A stretch of DNA of 64,000 bases from Pseudorasbora parva. Taxonomy: Eukaryota > Chordata > Actinopteri > Cypriniformes > Gobionidae. A program made the translations under genes and the position numbers. Within the stretch, counting starts at the first letter, position 1, and each line of letters starts with the position of its first letter. Of the stretch, positions 36,035-47,949 are shown one piece after another. The notes beneath the pieces are model-generated. The model saw nothing but the letters and a program-made list of their open reading frames with translations, was not told where the DNA came from and searched no databases. The stretch covers positions 28,298,675-28,362,674 of the forward strand of contig NC_090177.1 of NCBI RefSeq assembly GCF_024679245.1, read 5' to 3'.

Positions 36035-37716
36035 TGTAGCGACTCAGGCGAATCAAACACACAATCGCCAGTTACATTTAACAAATATGCTTTGAAAGTT
36101 GTGCTGATGGCAGACCTTCCCCCAACACAACAGAGGGAGATTCTTCAGTCACCCTGGAAACCATCTGATAAGGTGTTTTTATGGCCCCGAAAGGAATTTG
36201 GCCACATGAAGTTTCAGACACAAAGAGCTTAAGACACAGAGCTTTTGCCTCAAATTATAGACAAACCATCTATAGATGAACATGCACCCCAGGACATTAT
36301 ATGTAAACACATAACTGTCTTGTAAAATGTTTATTCTGTATGGTATTTTGCATCTTTTTATCTTTGTCTTAACAAATTACTAGTTCAGATAACCTCATAT
36401 ATGTCATGTCTCCTATCAAATTAATGCTCACTTCACGACTTACACTTCCATGTATATCACTTATTCAGAAAATGCAGTGTGTGTTTGTTGCATTAATTAT
36501 AGTATGAAGACTCAGAGACCCACTGAGTCGAACTTTCAAACAAAGGGCAATAAAGTCTGCTGAGGAATTTCCCGCCGGGAAATCCCAACACTCTCATTGG
36601 TTAAGTCTAACCCTGGAGGGTGGGACTATTTCCAGACCTTAAAAAGACCAGTGAAGACAGGCTCTCTTGCTCTCTTCTCTTCTCCGAAACTCTCTGGCTT
36701 TTACTTCTTCAACTCTCTCCTGTGGGAGCCAACACCCACGGGGGGGGGGGGGGGGCACCAATGCAGGCCCTCCAAGCAGGCCTCATCTCTTCCAAAAATC
36801 TTCTCTTCTACAATCCGATCTTCAAGAACACGAAGCATCGCTAAAGCAAACAGCCGCTTCCCTCCCAACCTCGGAAAGGACCGCCGGACACGCAGAGACA
36901 CGCAGAGACACATACGCACACAAGCGAGAAGCCAAAACGAAACCAAAAAGAATGCAAGTATTCTAATTCTTACTGCTGTAAAGAGGGTGTGTTATTTTCC
37001 CATTGGGATAAATTAACTCCGTGAAGGTCGTATTTGGTGAATTGAAGGAAAGTTGTTTCTTACCCTCCCCCACTCTCTTTGTCTCTCTCTCTCTCCCTCT
37101 CTTTGTCTCTCTCTCTCTCTTTTATCTCTCTCTCTTTTATCTCTCTCTAACTTCAGTCTATTCATTATTCTCTTTTATGTATTCTTTCGTTAATATCTAT
37201 ACTTCTACTCTCTTGATGCATATTTAGTATGTACTTTCTGTGTGAATTGCAGTGTTATTTTTAGTCTGTGTTTATTAAACCTTCAAAGGACATTTAATGA
37301 GTTGAATCTGTTATTCTGCCACATACACGAAGTCAATGAAACTTGCGATCTAAACGTTACCTAACTGCTTATGCTACTATGTTAGTAAAGTAAACTGTAT
37401 GACCATTTGAAATATTGAACTTATCCTGATCAGTAAAGTTAATGTTTCTTATGCGCTCGTAAAGCAGTAATCCCTTTATTGAGAATTGATTTGAAAAGTC
37501 TATAACTAATTTGCAGGACAAACTTAGTAGGATAATTTCAAGCAATTTCATAAAGGGTTACTTGTATTTAATTAAACAATTTTCCCTATTGGAAAATTTT
37601 AATACGTAATGAACAACTGGCAAATCATATTCATAAATTCATGAATATTGAATATTAAATCCCTTTTGAGTTAATTATTCCCCGAGACATTAAACTCATG
37701 AGTCGTTGTTGTTACA
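36035..37716 (+). repeat. LTR 2 (1682 bp, shared middle LTR)
   Basis: Serves as 3' LTR of the first internal region and 5' LTR of the second. It lacks the short insertion and the substitution found in LTR 3, so it resembles LTR 1. Confidence 0.93.
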
Positions 37717-39958
37717 TATTATTTGGTGGAGAAAAATGCGAGCAAGTTTCAAACGTTTGTGTATGTGTGAATGATATTCATATTCTATTCATTGTGTATT
37801 TTTGGAGTATTAATAACCTGCACGCGCGTTTTTGTTTCGTTTTGTTTTGGTGTTGTTTTGTGAATTGAACGGTACGCGCAAGGCGAACCCAAGCATAAAC
37901 AGATGCTGAGAAATGTTGAAGTAGCCGGATTATATTAATAAAAATATGAACGATACGAAAATCCGCGTGATCTCCGAAACCCCCTGCAGCCGTAGGCGCA
38001 ATAGGTTTTATCCGCGTGATTTCCAAACAAATGTATTGTAGGAAACCCATACATTTGACTCGAGCAATATATTATGTGTTCCATCAAAATAATGAGATTT
38101 TGATGATGTCTGTAGACACGTACGTTGCGTTATCCCGCTTGATCTGAACTACAAAAAGTTTCTATCTGTGCGGAAGATTGGGACAGGACGAGACTCTCCT
38201 GTACAATATAAGGGGCCTCAGAATAATTATTATATCGTTAAGATAAACGATAACTCCTGGTTTAAGTCTGGCTTAGCTAACCAAAGACTTGAGACCTAAA
38301 ACATTTGAATCAGAGATGCTGAAAACCGTCAGCCATATTGATAAATGTCTATTGGAGTCCATGTAAAATGCGTGAATAGGCAGACGGAAAATTCCTGCAT
38401 TCACCCGTCTTGTTACGCGTGCATCTAGAGCACCAGTCATTTGTAAATGATTTGCAAGAGCCAGTAAAGCACAGAACGCCAGGGCGACCCAGAAATTGCA
38501 ACGCCGCTTGCAAACCGCCAGAGGGCGACTCAAGAATTGCAACGCCGCTTGCAAAACGCGAAGGCGACTCAGAAATTGCAACGCCGCTTGCAAACCGCCA
38601 GAGGGCGACTCAAGAACTGCAATGCCGCTTGCAGCACGCCGGAGGGCGACTCTAGAACCAGACAAAGCCATCTGGTGAGCATTTCCGCCTAACTAACTCT
38701 AGTCTAGGGCGGGCGCAATAGCGCCATCGTGTGGATAAATTCGGATAGTTTCACTCTCCGTTATTTGATTCTGCCTTAACAAAATAAGTTTGAGCCTATA
38801 AATTGTTTATTGCTTACTGTTGTACACAGTTTCATTTATACAATTTTTCTAGCAACAACCAAATCTCCTTTCTCGCTGATTAAACACCCTTATTCGAATT
38901 TGAAGTTTAAAAAGAAACATAACTTCCTCTAACTCAAAGTGAAATTAGGTTTAAGTCACAGACAGTCCAATTGGAAGGAAGGACGCCACCGTGTGGTTAT
39001 ACCCTGTTAAGTCAGCGCAACACTAAATCCCTACTCCCTTTCTGATTAATTCTTTTATTTGGATAACTCCCACTTAGAGATTAATCGTTATAGGATAAGA
39101 TTTCTGATTGGCTTTCTTTTATTAGATTTTTCCTTACAGGCTTATTTAAATTTCATTTAAACTTGCTTTGAATTTAATTTGAATTAAGTTGAGCGTCTAA
39201 TATTTTTATTTTATTTTATTTTATTTTTATTTTATTTTTATTTTTAATTTTCAATTTTCAATTTTAATTTTTAATTTTAATTAATTTTTTAATTAAAAAT
39301 TATTATTATTATTTATTTTATTTTTTTTAATTATTATTTTTTTTTATTTTTTTTTCTCTCTGCAAAAGTTTTTCTTTTCCCCTACCAGTGGGAATAAAGC
39401 TCAGTCTGGTAATTACAAACAGTATCAAAAGTGCTTTTGTTTATCATTACTTGACAGAAACTTTTGCCTTTTTCTAAATTGCTCTTGATATTTAATCTTC
39501 CACTTAAGCGACCTCAATCCACCCCGGATGAGCTAAATGGGATAACCCATAGTACAAGCCGAATTTTAGTATATCTTGAGCATTTAGCCAATTAATTTCC
39601 CTAACACTCCCGGCGCGCACGCTGACATTCCTTTCATTACAGACCAATTAATCTTGTGTTTGTTTCCACTGTGCTCTTTCCTATCCTCACTGTTGGACTA
39701 TCACGATTGTGTTTCTTTCAGTTCACCAAGAGACCCCAAGGAGAATTAGATAGTCCCGGGACGACCGAGCAGCAGTTCACCAAGTGACCCCCAGGGCTAC
39801 CGCCCACCTAATTGTCTAAATTGTCTAATTATCTAACTGTCGACATCAGTTAGCCAAAATTCCCAGCTATCCGTACGATAGCTCGTTAGCTTAGAACAAG
39901 CTTGCATTGGCTCTCTCTCTGTCTGTGTGTGTGTGCTGTGTTTCTTTCGTCCGCAGTA
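37717..39958 (+). other. 5' leader of the LTR element, copy 2
   Basis: Same sequence and structure as copy 1, including the tandem repeat, AT-rich run and acceptor-like tract before the gag ATG. Confidence 0.7.
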
Positions 39959-41554
39959 ATGTTCCGTGCACCCAGTTCCGCCGTCCCGTGGGATCGCCTA
40001 ACGACATGGCTGGAAGCGCTAACGGCCACCAGTCAAGGAAGTCTGGGCCAACTGAGCCAGGAGCAACTGGACACCGAGCTAGACCAGCTGATGACACACG
40101 ACCCCACGCACAGCTACTCCAACAAGGAAGTGGCCAAGATCCTCGGAAGCCTCGCCCACGTCCTCATCGCACAGGCACGTCTAAGCGAAGGGAGCTACGA
40201 CAACCTGGAACAGGAGGCAGCAACGCTAAAGCTTCAAGCCAAGGAGGCCCGGAGAGACCAAGCCCTCACCCAGCTTCGTCTAGATCAGCTTCTAGACACA
40301 GAGAAAGACGACGAAACAGACAAAGAACAAAGAAAAGAAATAGAAAGACTTCAAAAGACCCTGAAGGAGCTCCGTCGTGACACCGACCGACGAGTACAGT
40401 CAGAGAAAGACGCCAGGAAACACCTCGACGAAAAGCTTCGGCGTGGCGAATCCCTCCTGGAGAGAGCCACTGATGAACTTAAAGACAGAGACATTAAAGC
40501 TAAAGTCTATGCAAAACATTTGCAGTCGGCACAAGCCGAGATCGACGAGCTCATCCAGCAAAGACACGAGCTCAAAAATGAACTTGACATGGTGCAAAGA
40601 GAACTGAGACAATCATATATAGTGCAACGTTACCGGAAGGGGGAAACACACAACACACAGTTTCCCCTGACCAGTTACTCCGCACATTTTAGCCACGAAG
40701 CAAGAGCTACGAGGGGGGACGACAGCCCCCTGTTTAAAAGATCACCCGCCAGTCTCCAAGAATCCCCGTCAGCAGCAAAGGAAAGGACGCCCTTCCAGGA
40801 AGTCAAGGTCAACAGCCACGAAGCTTCAAAGAACCTCGACAAGCTGGCCAGAAATATTCCTACCTTCAGCCCCGACCCGGCAGGAGGACACGACGTCCAC
40901 GCATACTTAAAAGACATAGACTTTTACTTACAAACTGTCGCTCACGCGAACAACTGGGACAGACTGTACCTGCTCAGGGCCACGTCTAATCGTGACGTAC
41001 GCAGCTTTCTGGATCGACAACCAGAGGCCATTAAAGCGGACTACTGGCATCTACGACAAGCTCTAATTCGTGAGTACTCCGACCCCGAGTCAGACCAGGG
41101 GTTCATCACTGCCATGGACCTCAAGCAAGCTCGACGTGAGACCTCACAGAACTTTTATAACAGACTACGACGTGCCTACTTCGGGACACGTAACGACCCA
41201 GGCATGGAGGAGGACATCAACTTCAAAACTCTTTTCCTCCGAAACCTGCACCCTACCATCAGTTACCACCTGGGGGTGCTGGCGTGCCCGCGCAGCATGG
41301 GCACGCAACAGTTAAGAGACTTGGCTCACAAAGCTTACGTCAAACAGAAAACCATTTCTGAAAAGACTGTAAAACAGCCCACCATCTGCCCTGTCTCTGT
41401 GCACCACCCAGAGCTAACCCTAGAGGGCGCCAAACAGAACCACAGTTACCGACCCGTCAACAGAGAGTCCAAACCACTCCAAGCCAGCAGAGGGCAGCGT
41501 GGTCATAATGGCGACCGTCCACGGTACCAGAGCGATTACTCTGAAGGATCCTGA
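39959..41554 (+). CDS. Gag-like structural protein, copy 2
   Basis: Identical in translation to the 31534-33129 protein (531 aa from the ATG at 39959), with the same coiled coil, major-homology-like motif, RG-rich tail and absent zinc knuckle. Identity over 1.6 kb indicates a very recent duplication or an assembly duplicate. Confidence 0.82.
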   Translation: MFRAPSSAVPWDRLTTWLEALTATSQGSLGQLSQEQLDTELDQLMTHDPTHSYSNKEVAKILGSLAHVLIAQARLSEGSYDNLEQEAATLKLQAKEARRDQALTQLRLDQLLDTEKDDETDKEQRKEIERLQKTLKELRRDTDRRVQSEKDARKHLDEKLRRGESLLERATDELKDRDIKAKVYAKHLQSAQAEIDELIQQRHELKNELDMVQRELRQSYIVQRYRKGETHNTQFPLTSYSAHFSHEARATRGDDSPLFKRSPASLQESPSAAKERTPFQEVKVNSHEASKNLDKLARNIPTFSPDPAGGHDVHAYLKDIDFYLQTVAHANNWDRLYLLRATSNRDVRSFLDRQPEAIKADYWHLRQALIREYSDPESDQGFITAMDLKQARRETSQNFYNRLRRAYFGTRNDPGMEEDINFKTLFLRNLHPTISYHLGVLACPRSMGTQQLRDLAHKAYVKQKTISEKTVKQPTICPVSVHHPELTLEGAKQNHSYRPVNRESKPLQASRGQRGHNGDRPRYQSDYSEGS

Positions 41555-43724
41555 AGGATCCTGGGACCCGCCTCGCCCAGAAAGCCAGCGAAGAGGCCAC
41601 TCTCGACGGGACAATGGTAGGCCCAGACCTGAACCCACGTCTGGCAAAGAAAGTGTAGCTGCTTCTGAAGTTACAGAGCTCATAAAGATCCTAAAAGAGC
41701 TCCTCCGACAGAAACCTCACAAGGAAGACAAGAAGGACGGACCAGGTACAGCACGACTAGACATGATACCTGAAATCAACCTTCCCGCCCTTCCTGCAAC
41801 TGAATCATCCATCCTGAACACTGTTCCCCAACCACGGACTAGTGTAATAACTGTTGCACCCCCACACGTCAGCAGCACACCCACACGACAGCTGACAGCA
41901 ACAGCCTCTAATCAAGACAGTAACATGGGGCAGCCCAGCGTACCAAAAAGCGCTGTTTTGATTGTTTGCACGCATAATGAGACACTTGACACATATCCAG
42001 ACGGCTTATCAAGCAACACACAGGTCCCCACACCAAGACTCCTGGGAAACCTAATCGAGAAGGGGATGGCTCAAAAACTCTATCTGACTATCACTATGGA
42101 AAGGGAATTTAAGCTCGAAGCCCTAGTTGACACTGGCTCCGACCTCACGCTTATATCCGCCCAACTGTTTGAAAGACTCAGATTTGAAGCACAGAGGAAA
42201 AATCGCACCCTTAACCTTCACACTTGTAAGCTAAATGTGCAGTCGTATAGCCTAAACGACATCCAGCTCAAGCACGTAGCTTCCATCCACCTGACAATTG
42301 GACCTATGAGGCTGATACACCCAGTCTATATCTCCCCTATGAACACTTATCCGTTTCTCATCGGAAAAGACCTGCTGGACCGCTTCGAACCCGTACTGGA
42401 CTTCAAACAGCTGAAAGTCTGGGCTCAAGTGCGTGACCCTCTGCCCCTTCAGACACACACATCGTCTGAGCAAGACTGTCAAGTCACAGAGGTCACGGGA
42501 ACTCCCACAGAGCCAGACTGCCAGGTCACAAAGGCCACGGGACCCCCTGCAGCACACTGTGACAACACAGCCTCAGCCCCAAAGCCAAGTTCAAGTTCGC
42601 TACTTTGCACATTTCAGCTATCCAAAGACTCTGATGCCTTCTGCCCCCAGGTCATGAATGACCTACAGCTGAATGACATTGTCACAACGAACAGTATCCC
42701 TGCACTGTGGGCAGACAACTCAACAAAAAGTCTACCACTGTGCAATACAATCAGTAAAAACACACCACAAGGCGACATGTGGGCACCCCCGCACCCCACA
42801 TCCAGCCCCATTGTTGCAGTGCTAACCCACAGCAAGCGATCGACACCGGCTACAATGCCTCCCTTGCAGCTGCTATCGCTAACGCCGCAGTTTTCACACA
42901 ACGATATTGCGGATACGCAAGCCTCTGACACTGCAACAAAGACAATTCTTGACCACCTCTCAGACCCCTCCAACCACCCTATCACTGACTCTGAGCTCAT
43001 TGATGACTCTAGCCACAAGCATCTGCATAACTCCAGACACATGATGCGTATTATGGACAACATTCTCTGGTTTGCACCCGATGGTAACACAGCGCCACAG
43101 CTTGTAATGCCACGGTCGCAAAGGGGGGTGATGCTAATGTACGCCCACAACACACCATGTGCTGGACACCACGGCACCAGAGCCACGTATGACACACTGA
43201 AACAGGTGGCATATGGGCCTAGGATGCATCAAGATGCAGCAGAGTATGTTAGAGAAGGGCTAGTTCGCTGCCGGTTCCAACCAGCAAACCCGAACCACAG
43301 AGCCCCACTGCAACACAGAGGGACCACGTTCCCATGGTCAAACCTACAAATCGACCGGGTAGAACCCCTGCCCAGGTCCACAAAAGGCAAAAAGTACTTT
43401 CTCACAGTGGTGTGCCAGTTTACCAAGTGGGTGGAGTGTCAACCAGCACCCAACGACACCGCCCAGACCACGGCATACCACCTGATGAATCACATCTTTT
43501 TCCTGTCAAGATTGCCACTGAGAATCAACTCAGACAGAGGCATCCACTTCACTACTGAGGCCATGCAACAGATCTGGAAATGCCTAAGAAACGCGGCCGT
43601 GATCATGCTCCTGTGCCTCCAGACAATCAGAGGCCAGCCACCACCAGACATCATCACACCGGGTCCAACCTCGGGCATCGCACTGAGAGAGCAACCTGGA
43701 CTGCTGATCACCAACTGCAAATGA
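41499..43724 (+). CDS. Protease-integrase polyprotein lacking reverse transcriptase, copy 2
   Basis: Identical in translation to the 33074-35299 protein, including the missing RT/RNase H, the altered integrase zinc ligands and the divergent C terminus. The defects therefore predate the tandem duplication. Confidence 0.85.
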   Translation: MVIMATVHGTRAITLKDPEGSWDPPRPESQRRGHSRRDNGRPRPEPTSGKESVAASEVTELIKILKELLRQKPHKEDKKDGPGTARLDMIPEINLPALPATESSILNTVPQPRTSVITVAPPHVSSTPTRQLTATASNQDSNMGQPSVPKSAVLIVCTHNETLDTYPDGLSSNTQVPTPRLLGNLIEKGMAQKLYLTITMEREFKLEALVDTGSDLTLISAQLFERLRFEAQRKNRTLNLHTCKLNVQSYSLNDIQLKHVASIHLTIGPMRLIHPVYISPMNTYPFLIGKDLLDRFEPVLDFKQLKVWAQVRDPLPLQTHTSSEQDCQVTEVTGTPTEPDCQVTKATGPPAAHCDNTASAPKPSSSSLLCTFQLSKDSDAFCPQVMNDLQLNDIVTTNSIPALWADNSTKSLPLCNTISKNTPQGDMWAPPHPTSSPIVAVLTHSKRSTPATMPPLQLLSLTPQFSHNDIADTQASDTATKTILDHLSDPSNHPITDSELIDDSSHKHLHNSRHMMRIMDNILWFAPDGNTAPQLVMPRSQRGVMLMYAHNTPCAGHHGTRATYDTLKQVAYGPRMHQDAAEYVREGLVRCRFQPANPNHRAPLQHRGTTFPWSNLQIDRVEPLPRSTKGKKYFLTVVCQFTKWVECQPAPNDTAQTTAYHLMNHIFFLSRLPLRINSDRGIHFTTEAMQQIWKCLRNAAVIMLLCLQTIRGQPPPDIITPGPTSGIALREQPGLLITNCK

Positions 43725-44459
43725 ATCCTTAAAAGAAAGACGTACTCTCCTGAACTTCACATCAGCAGCGCAAGCTCCTCCAGCCCAGCACACAAACACA
43801 AAGGGGGGGGGGGGGAGCCCAAGCCCTCTGAATAACCTTATACCAGCTTCAAGAACCTTCTCCTCCAACACCAGTTAGTCACCTTGTAGGCAATACTGCC
43901 AAGCCCCACACTATGTCATGCATGTGATTTGAGAAAGAAGGCCTTTAACGAACACAAGGCCGCCTCTGAAGGGATTCTCAAAACCCCAATGACTTTGAAC
44001 TTTGAAACAGAGAAACCAAAGTGGATCACCAGAAGGCACCCAGCCTGGCCACAATGCGAGGCACCCTCTGAAAAGTTCCTAGTCAGCATAGGACATAAAA
44101 GTGTCAAGATGCACAGTCCATCTTCCTAGGCAGGAGACCTAAAGGACTGACTTGCCATTGCGAGGAACATGGTTCCACCCAGGGCTGCAGAAAGCCCACA
44201 GCACACCTGCACCACACAAACGGACTTCTGGATGACAGGTGACGCACCGTCAGGGCACCTGCTGCCTCGACACCTGCTGCACAAGCACAGAGACCTGAAC
44301 TGGCTACTGTCTGCCTTATCTGCCGTGGAACGAACATCACTTCAGGAGACACAAACAACTGGAGCCTAACATGGCTATGGTGTGTCTGATCTTCCTGAAC
44401 TTTTGATATCGCTCGTTGTTGTCCATAGGAGGGACAACAACTAGCGAAAGGGGGGATTA
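43725..44459 (+). other. 3' untranslated part of the LTR element with polypurine tract, copy 2
   Basis: Same as 35300-36034. The polypurine tract ends at about 44456, directly before LTR 3. Confidence 0.75.
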
Positions 44460-46158
44460 TGTAGCGACTCAGGCGAATCAAACACACAATCGCCAGTTAC
44501 ATTTAACAAATATGCTTTGAAAGTTGTGCTGATGGCAGACCTTCCCCCAACACAACAGAGGGAGATTCTTCAGTCACCCTGGAAACCATCTGATAAGGTG
44601 TTTTTATGGCCCCGAAAGGAATTTGGCCACATGAAGTTTCAGACACAAAGAGCTTAAGACACAGAGCTTTTGCCTCAAATTATAGACAAACCATCTATAG
44701 ATGAACATGCACCCCAGGACATTATATGTAAACACATAACTGTCTTGTAAAATGTTTATTCTGTATGGTATTTTGCATCTTTTTATCTTTGTCTTAACAA
44801 ATTACTAGTTCAGATAACCTCATATATGTCATGTCTCCTATCAAATTAATGCTCACTTCACGACTTACACTTCCATGTATATCACTTATTCAGAAAATGC
44901 AGTGTGTGTTTGTTGCATTAATTATAGTATGAAGACTCAGAGACCCACTGAGTCGAACTTTCAAACAAAGGGCAATAAAGTCTGCTGAGGAATTTCCCGC
45001 CGGGAAATCCCAACACTCTCATTGGTTAAGTCTAACCCTGGAGGGTGGGACTATTTCCAGACCTTAAAAAGACCAGTGAAGACAGGCTCTCTTGCTCTCT
45101 TCTCTTCTCCGAAACTCTCTGGCTTTTACTTCTTCAACTCTCTCCTGTGGGAGCCAACACCCACGGGGGGGGGGGGGGGCTGGCACTTAAGCCATGCCAC
45201 CAATGCAGGCCCTCCAAGCAGGCCTCATCTCTTCCAAAAATCTTCTCTTCTACAATCCGATCTTCAAGAACACGAAGCATCGCTAAAGCAAACAGCCGCT
45301 TCCCTCCCAACCTCGGAAAGGACCGCCGGACACGCAGAGACACGCAGAGACACATACGCACACAAGCGAGAAGCCAAAACGAAACCAAAAAGAATGCAAG
45401 TATTCTAATTCTTACTGCTGTAAAGAGGGTGTGTTATTTTCCCGTTGGGATAAATTAACTCCGTGAAGGTCGTATTTGGTGAATTGAAGGAAAGTTGTTT
45501 CTTACCCTCCCCCACTCTCTTTGTCTCTCTCTCTCTCCCTCTCTTTGTCTCTCTCTCTCTCTTTTATCTCTCTCTCTTTTATCTCTCTCTAACTTCAGTC
45601 TATTCATTATTCTCTTTTATGTATTCTTTCGTTAATATCTATACTTCTACTCTCTTGATGCATATTTAGTATGTACTTTCTGTGTGAATTGCAGTGTTAT
45701 TTTTAGTCTGTGTTTATTAAACCTTCAAAGGACATTTAATGAGTTGAATCTGTTATTCTGCCACATACACGAAGTCAATGAAACTTGCGATCTAAACGTT
45801 ACCTAACTGCTTATGCTACTATGTTAGTAAAGTAAACTGTATGACCATTTGAAATATTGAACTTATCCTGATCAGTAAAGTTAATGTTTCTTATGCGCTC
45901 GTAAAGCAGTAATCCCTTTATTGAGAATTGATTTGAAAAGTCTATAACTAATTTGCAGGACAAACTTAGTAGGATAATTTCAAGCAATTTCATAAAGGGT
46001 TACTTGTATTTAATTAAACAATTTTCCCTATTGGAAAATTTTAATACGTAATGAACAACTGGCAAATCATATTCATAAATTCATGAATATTGAATATTAA
46101 ATCCCTTTTGAGTTAATTATTCCCCGAGACATTAAACTCATGAGTCGTTGTTGTTACA
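44460..46158 (+). repeat. LTR 3 (1699 bp)
   Basis: Differs from LTRs 1 and 2 by an 18-nt insertion after the G tract (CTGGCACTTAAGCCATGC, about 45180-45197) and by G for A in CCCGTTGGG near 45444. It is followed by AAGC (46159-46162), the right target duplication. Confidence 0.93.
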
Positions 46159-46162
46159 AAGC

Positions 46163-46377
46163 CATCATCAAACCATCACCTTGCTCACACTCCTACACAT
46201 CAGCATCTCTCAAATTTCCCCATCCATAAAGCTCTTCATGCTTACACATAAATAATGTAACAAACTCAACACTGGAAATCAGAACATCTGATTTGACAGT
46301 TGAAGATGAAGCAAGAGACACACCTTGATGTAACTATTTCTAGAACTCTAACTCATGTAATTATATTTTACCTGAGA
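46163..46377. other. Unassigned sequence right of the LTR element
   Basis: No gene or repeat recognised. Confidence 0.4.
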
Positions 46378-46697
46378 TACACTATATTGCCAAAAATATT
46401 GGGACACCCCTCCAAATCATTGAATTTGGGTACTCCAAATACTTCCAAGGCCACAAGTATATAATGTATATATAATCACAAGTATATAAAATCAAGTATA
46501 TAAAATCAAGTATTAAGTATACAAGTATATAAAATCAAGCATCTGGCTGCCTCTAAAACATTTGTGAAAGAAATGGTCATTTTCAGGAGCTCAGTGAATT
46601 TAAGCTTGATACCATGATAGGCTGCCACCTGTGCAATAATTAAATTCTTAAAATTTCCTCACTACTAAATATCCAATAGCTTAATTCAAGAGAGTCA
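46378..46697 (+). mobile_element. Tc1-like transposon, 5' end fragment
   Basis: Begins TACACTATATTGCCAAAAAT and continues with ATTGGGACACCCCTCC, a recognisable Tc1-like left end, up to the pre-coding region (GTGAAAGAAATGGTC…GAGCTCAGTGAATTTAAG), then is lost. An AAGTATATAAAATC unit is expanded at about 46480-46540. Confidence 0.7.
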
Positions 46698-46904
46698 ATA
46701 GTCCCATACTACAGACCTCCATACTTTGTACATACTCCATACAAATTATGGTAACAAAATTGCACATACTATTTTTAAGTAGTTTTAACTTTTTTTGTGG
46801 AATCTACCTGAATAAATTTAGTAACATTTCCTAAATTATTTAGTCTATAGCACATGATGAATTGCATATTATTAGTTGAATTTGTCTTTAATCTTTACAA
46901 CTAG

Positions 46905-47190
46905 AGAGTGTAACCCCGGCATCCTGGCCAAATTTGCCCATTGGCCCCTGTCCATAATGGCCTCCTAATCATCCCCCTCTCCTGATTGGCTTAATCACTC
47001 TGTCTCCTCTCCAACAATCAGCTGGTGTGCGGTGAGCGTTCTGGCGCAATATGGCTGCCATCGCATCATCCAGGTGGATGCTGCACATTGGTGGTGGTTG
47101 AGGAGATTCCCCCTTCTTTGTAAAGCGTTTTGAGTGCCTTGAAAAGCACTATATAAATGCAACTAATTATTAATTATTATTATTGATTTT
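46905..47190 (+). repeat. Retroposon 3' segment with (ATT)n tail
   Basis: Contains the conserved segments CATCCTGGCCAAATTTGCCC, ATGGCTGCCATCGCATCATC and GGTGGATGCTGCACATTG. It ends with AAAGCACTATATAAATGCAA and an ATT-rich tail, the form of a fish SINE or LINE 3' end. A second copy without the tail lies at 61905-62150. Confidence 0.7.
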
Positions 47191-47635
47191 AAAAGATCAC
47201 TGGTTGATACTGTATTTTGCTTGCTGGCAGATGACAATGGAGACTGGAGAGAAGATCGTGGAGAACTCTGTAAGTTCTCCACGAGAACTCCAAAGTAAGT
47301 GGATAAGGCTTTGATCCACTTATTTTGTTTGATTACAAATTTCACGGTAATTGGCACTTGACAAAAAAGTTCCCATGGTTACCCTTATTAGTTCACAGTC
47401 ACCACCTCTTCACTACATTTCGCATCATCCTCCCTACCCCTCACCTGCAAACAATTCACAATCACAGTCGCCCTCACCTAAACTTCATCATAAAGGACAC
47501 TATGGCCGCATTTACTTACACTGCAGGTTTTGATGCACAATTCCGATTTGTGCATCAAACTAAATCCGGTGACTATGTCCAATGTTTTTGACCACCCGTT
47601 TACATCATCTTTTAAAAGCGTCCCGTATCTGATAT
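47191..47635. repeat. Repeat-like sequence with two short palindromes
   Basis: CGTGGAGAACT / AGTTCTCCACG near 47258-47283 and TTTGATGCACAA / TTGTGCATCAAA at 47529-47540 and 47548-47559. The second is in sequence resembling common fish DNA repeats. No gene supported. Confidence 0.45.
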
Positions 47636-47949
47636 CGTCCCCGGTTACGTATGTAACCTTAGTTCCCTGAGAACAGGGAATGAGACGCTGTGTCAGCTGA
47701 TGCTACGGGGAAAGCCTTCAGCGTGACAGGTGTCTGAAATCACTATCAAATCACAATCCTACTGACCGTCGGCTGCTGGTGATGTTATCACCGTGCGACC
47801 AGGAAGTATAAAAGGGCACCGTGCCAACATGACGCTATCCGTTTCGTCTGAAGGGACTGTGGGCAGGCACACCTTGAAGCATGGTCATCTGACGCAGCGT
47901 CTCGTTCCCTGTTCTCAGGGAACTAAGGTTACATACGTAACCGGGGACG
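47636..47949. mobile_element. Foldback module A (CGTCCCCGGTTACG ends), second copy
   Basis: 314 bp with near-perfect inverted ends of about 55 bp, from CGTCCCCGGTTACGTATGTA on the left to TACATACGTAACCGGGGACG on the right. TATAAAAGG at 47807-47815 sits in the same central position as in 16737-17058. No ORF. Confidence 0.85.

Larger units (their letters stand above)
27609..46158 (+). mobile_element. LTR retroelement in tandem form: LTR-internal-LTR-internal-LTR
   Basis: Three LTRs start at 27609, 36035 and 44460 (periods 8426 and 8425 bp) and enclose two internal regions. The LTRs begin TG and end CA. The whole block is bounded once by AAGC (27605-27608 and 46159-46162), so it was one integration followed by tandem recombination, or integrated as a tandem. 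Both internal regions encode identical ORFs and lack reverse transcriptase and RNase H. Gag with a coiled coil and major-homology-like motif, a DTG protease and an integrase remnant suggest a Ty3/gypsy-like or ERV-like vertebrate element; the clade is unresolved. Confidence 0.92.

Noticed and set aside
47325..47591. 88-codon ORF with a possible start at 47325
   Set aside because: It runs through a perfect palindrome in repeat-like DNA; no domain or conservation evidence.
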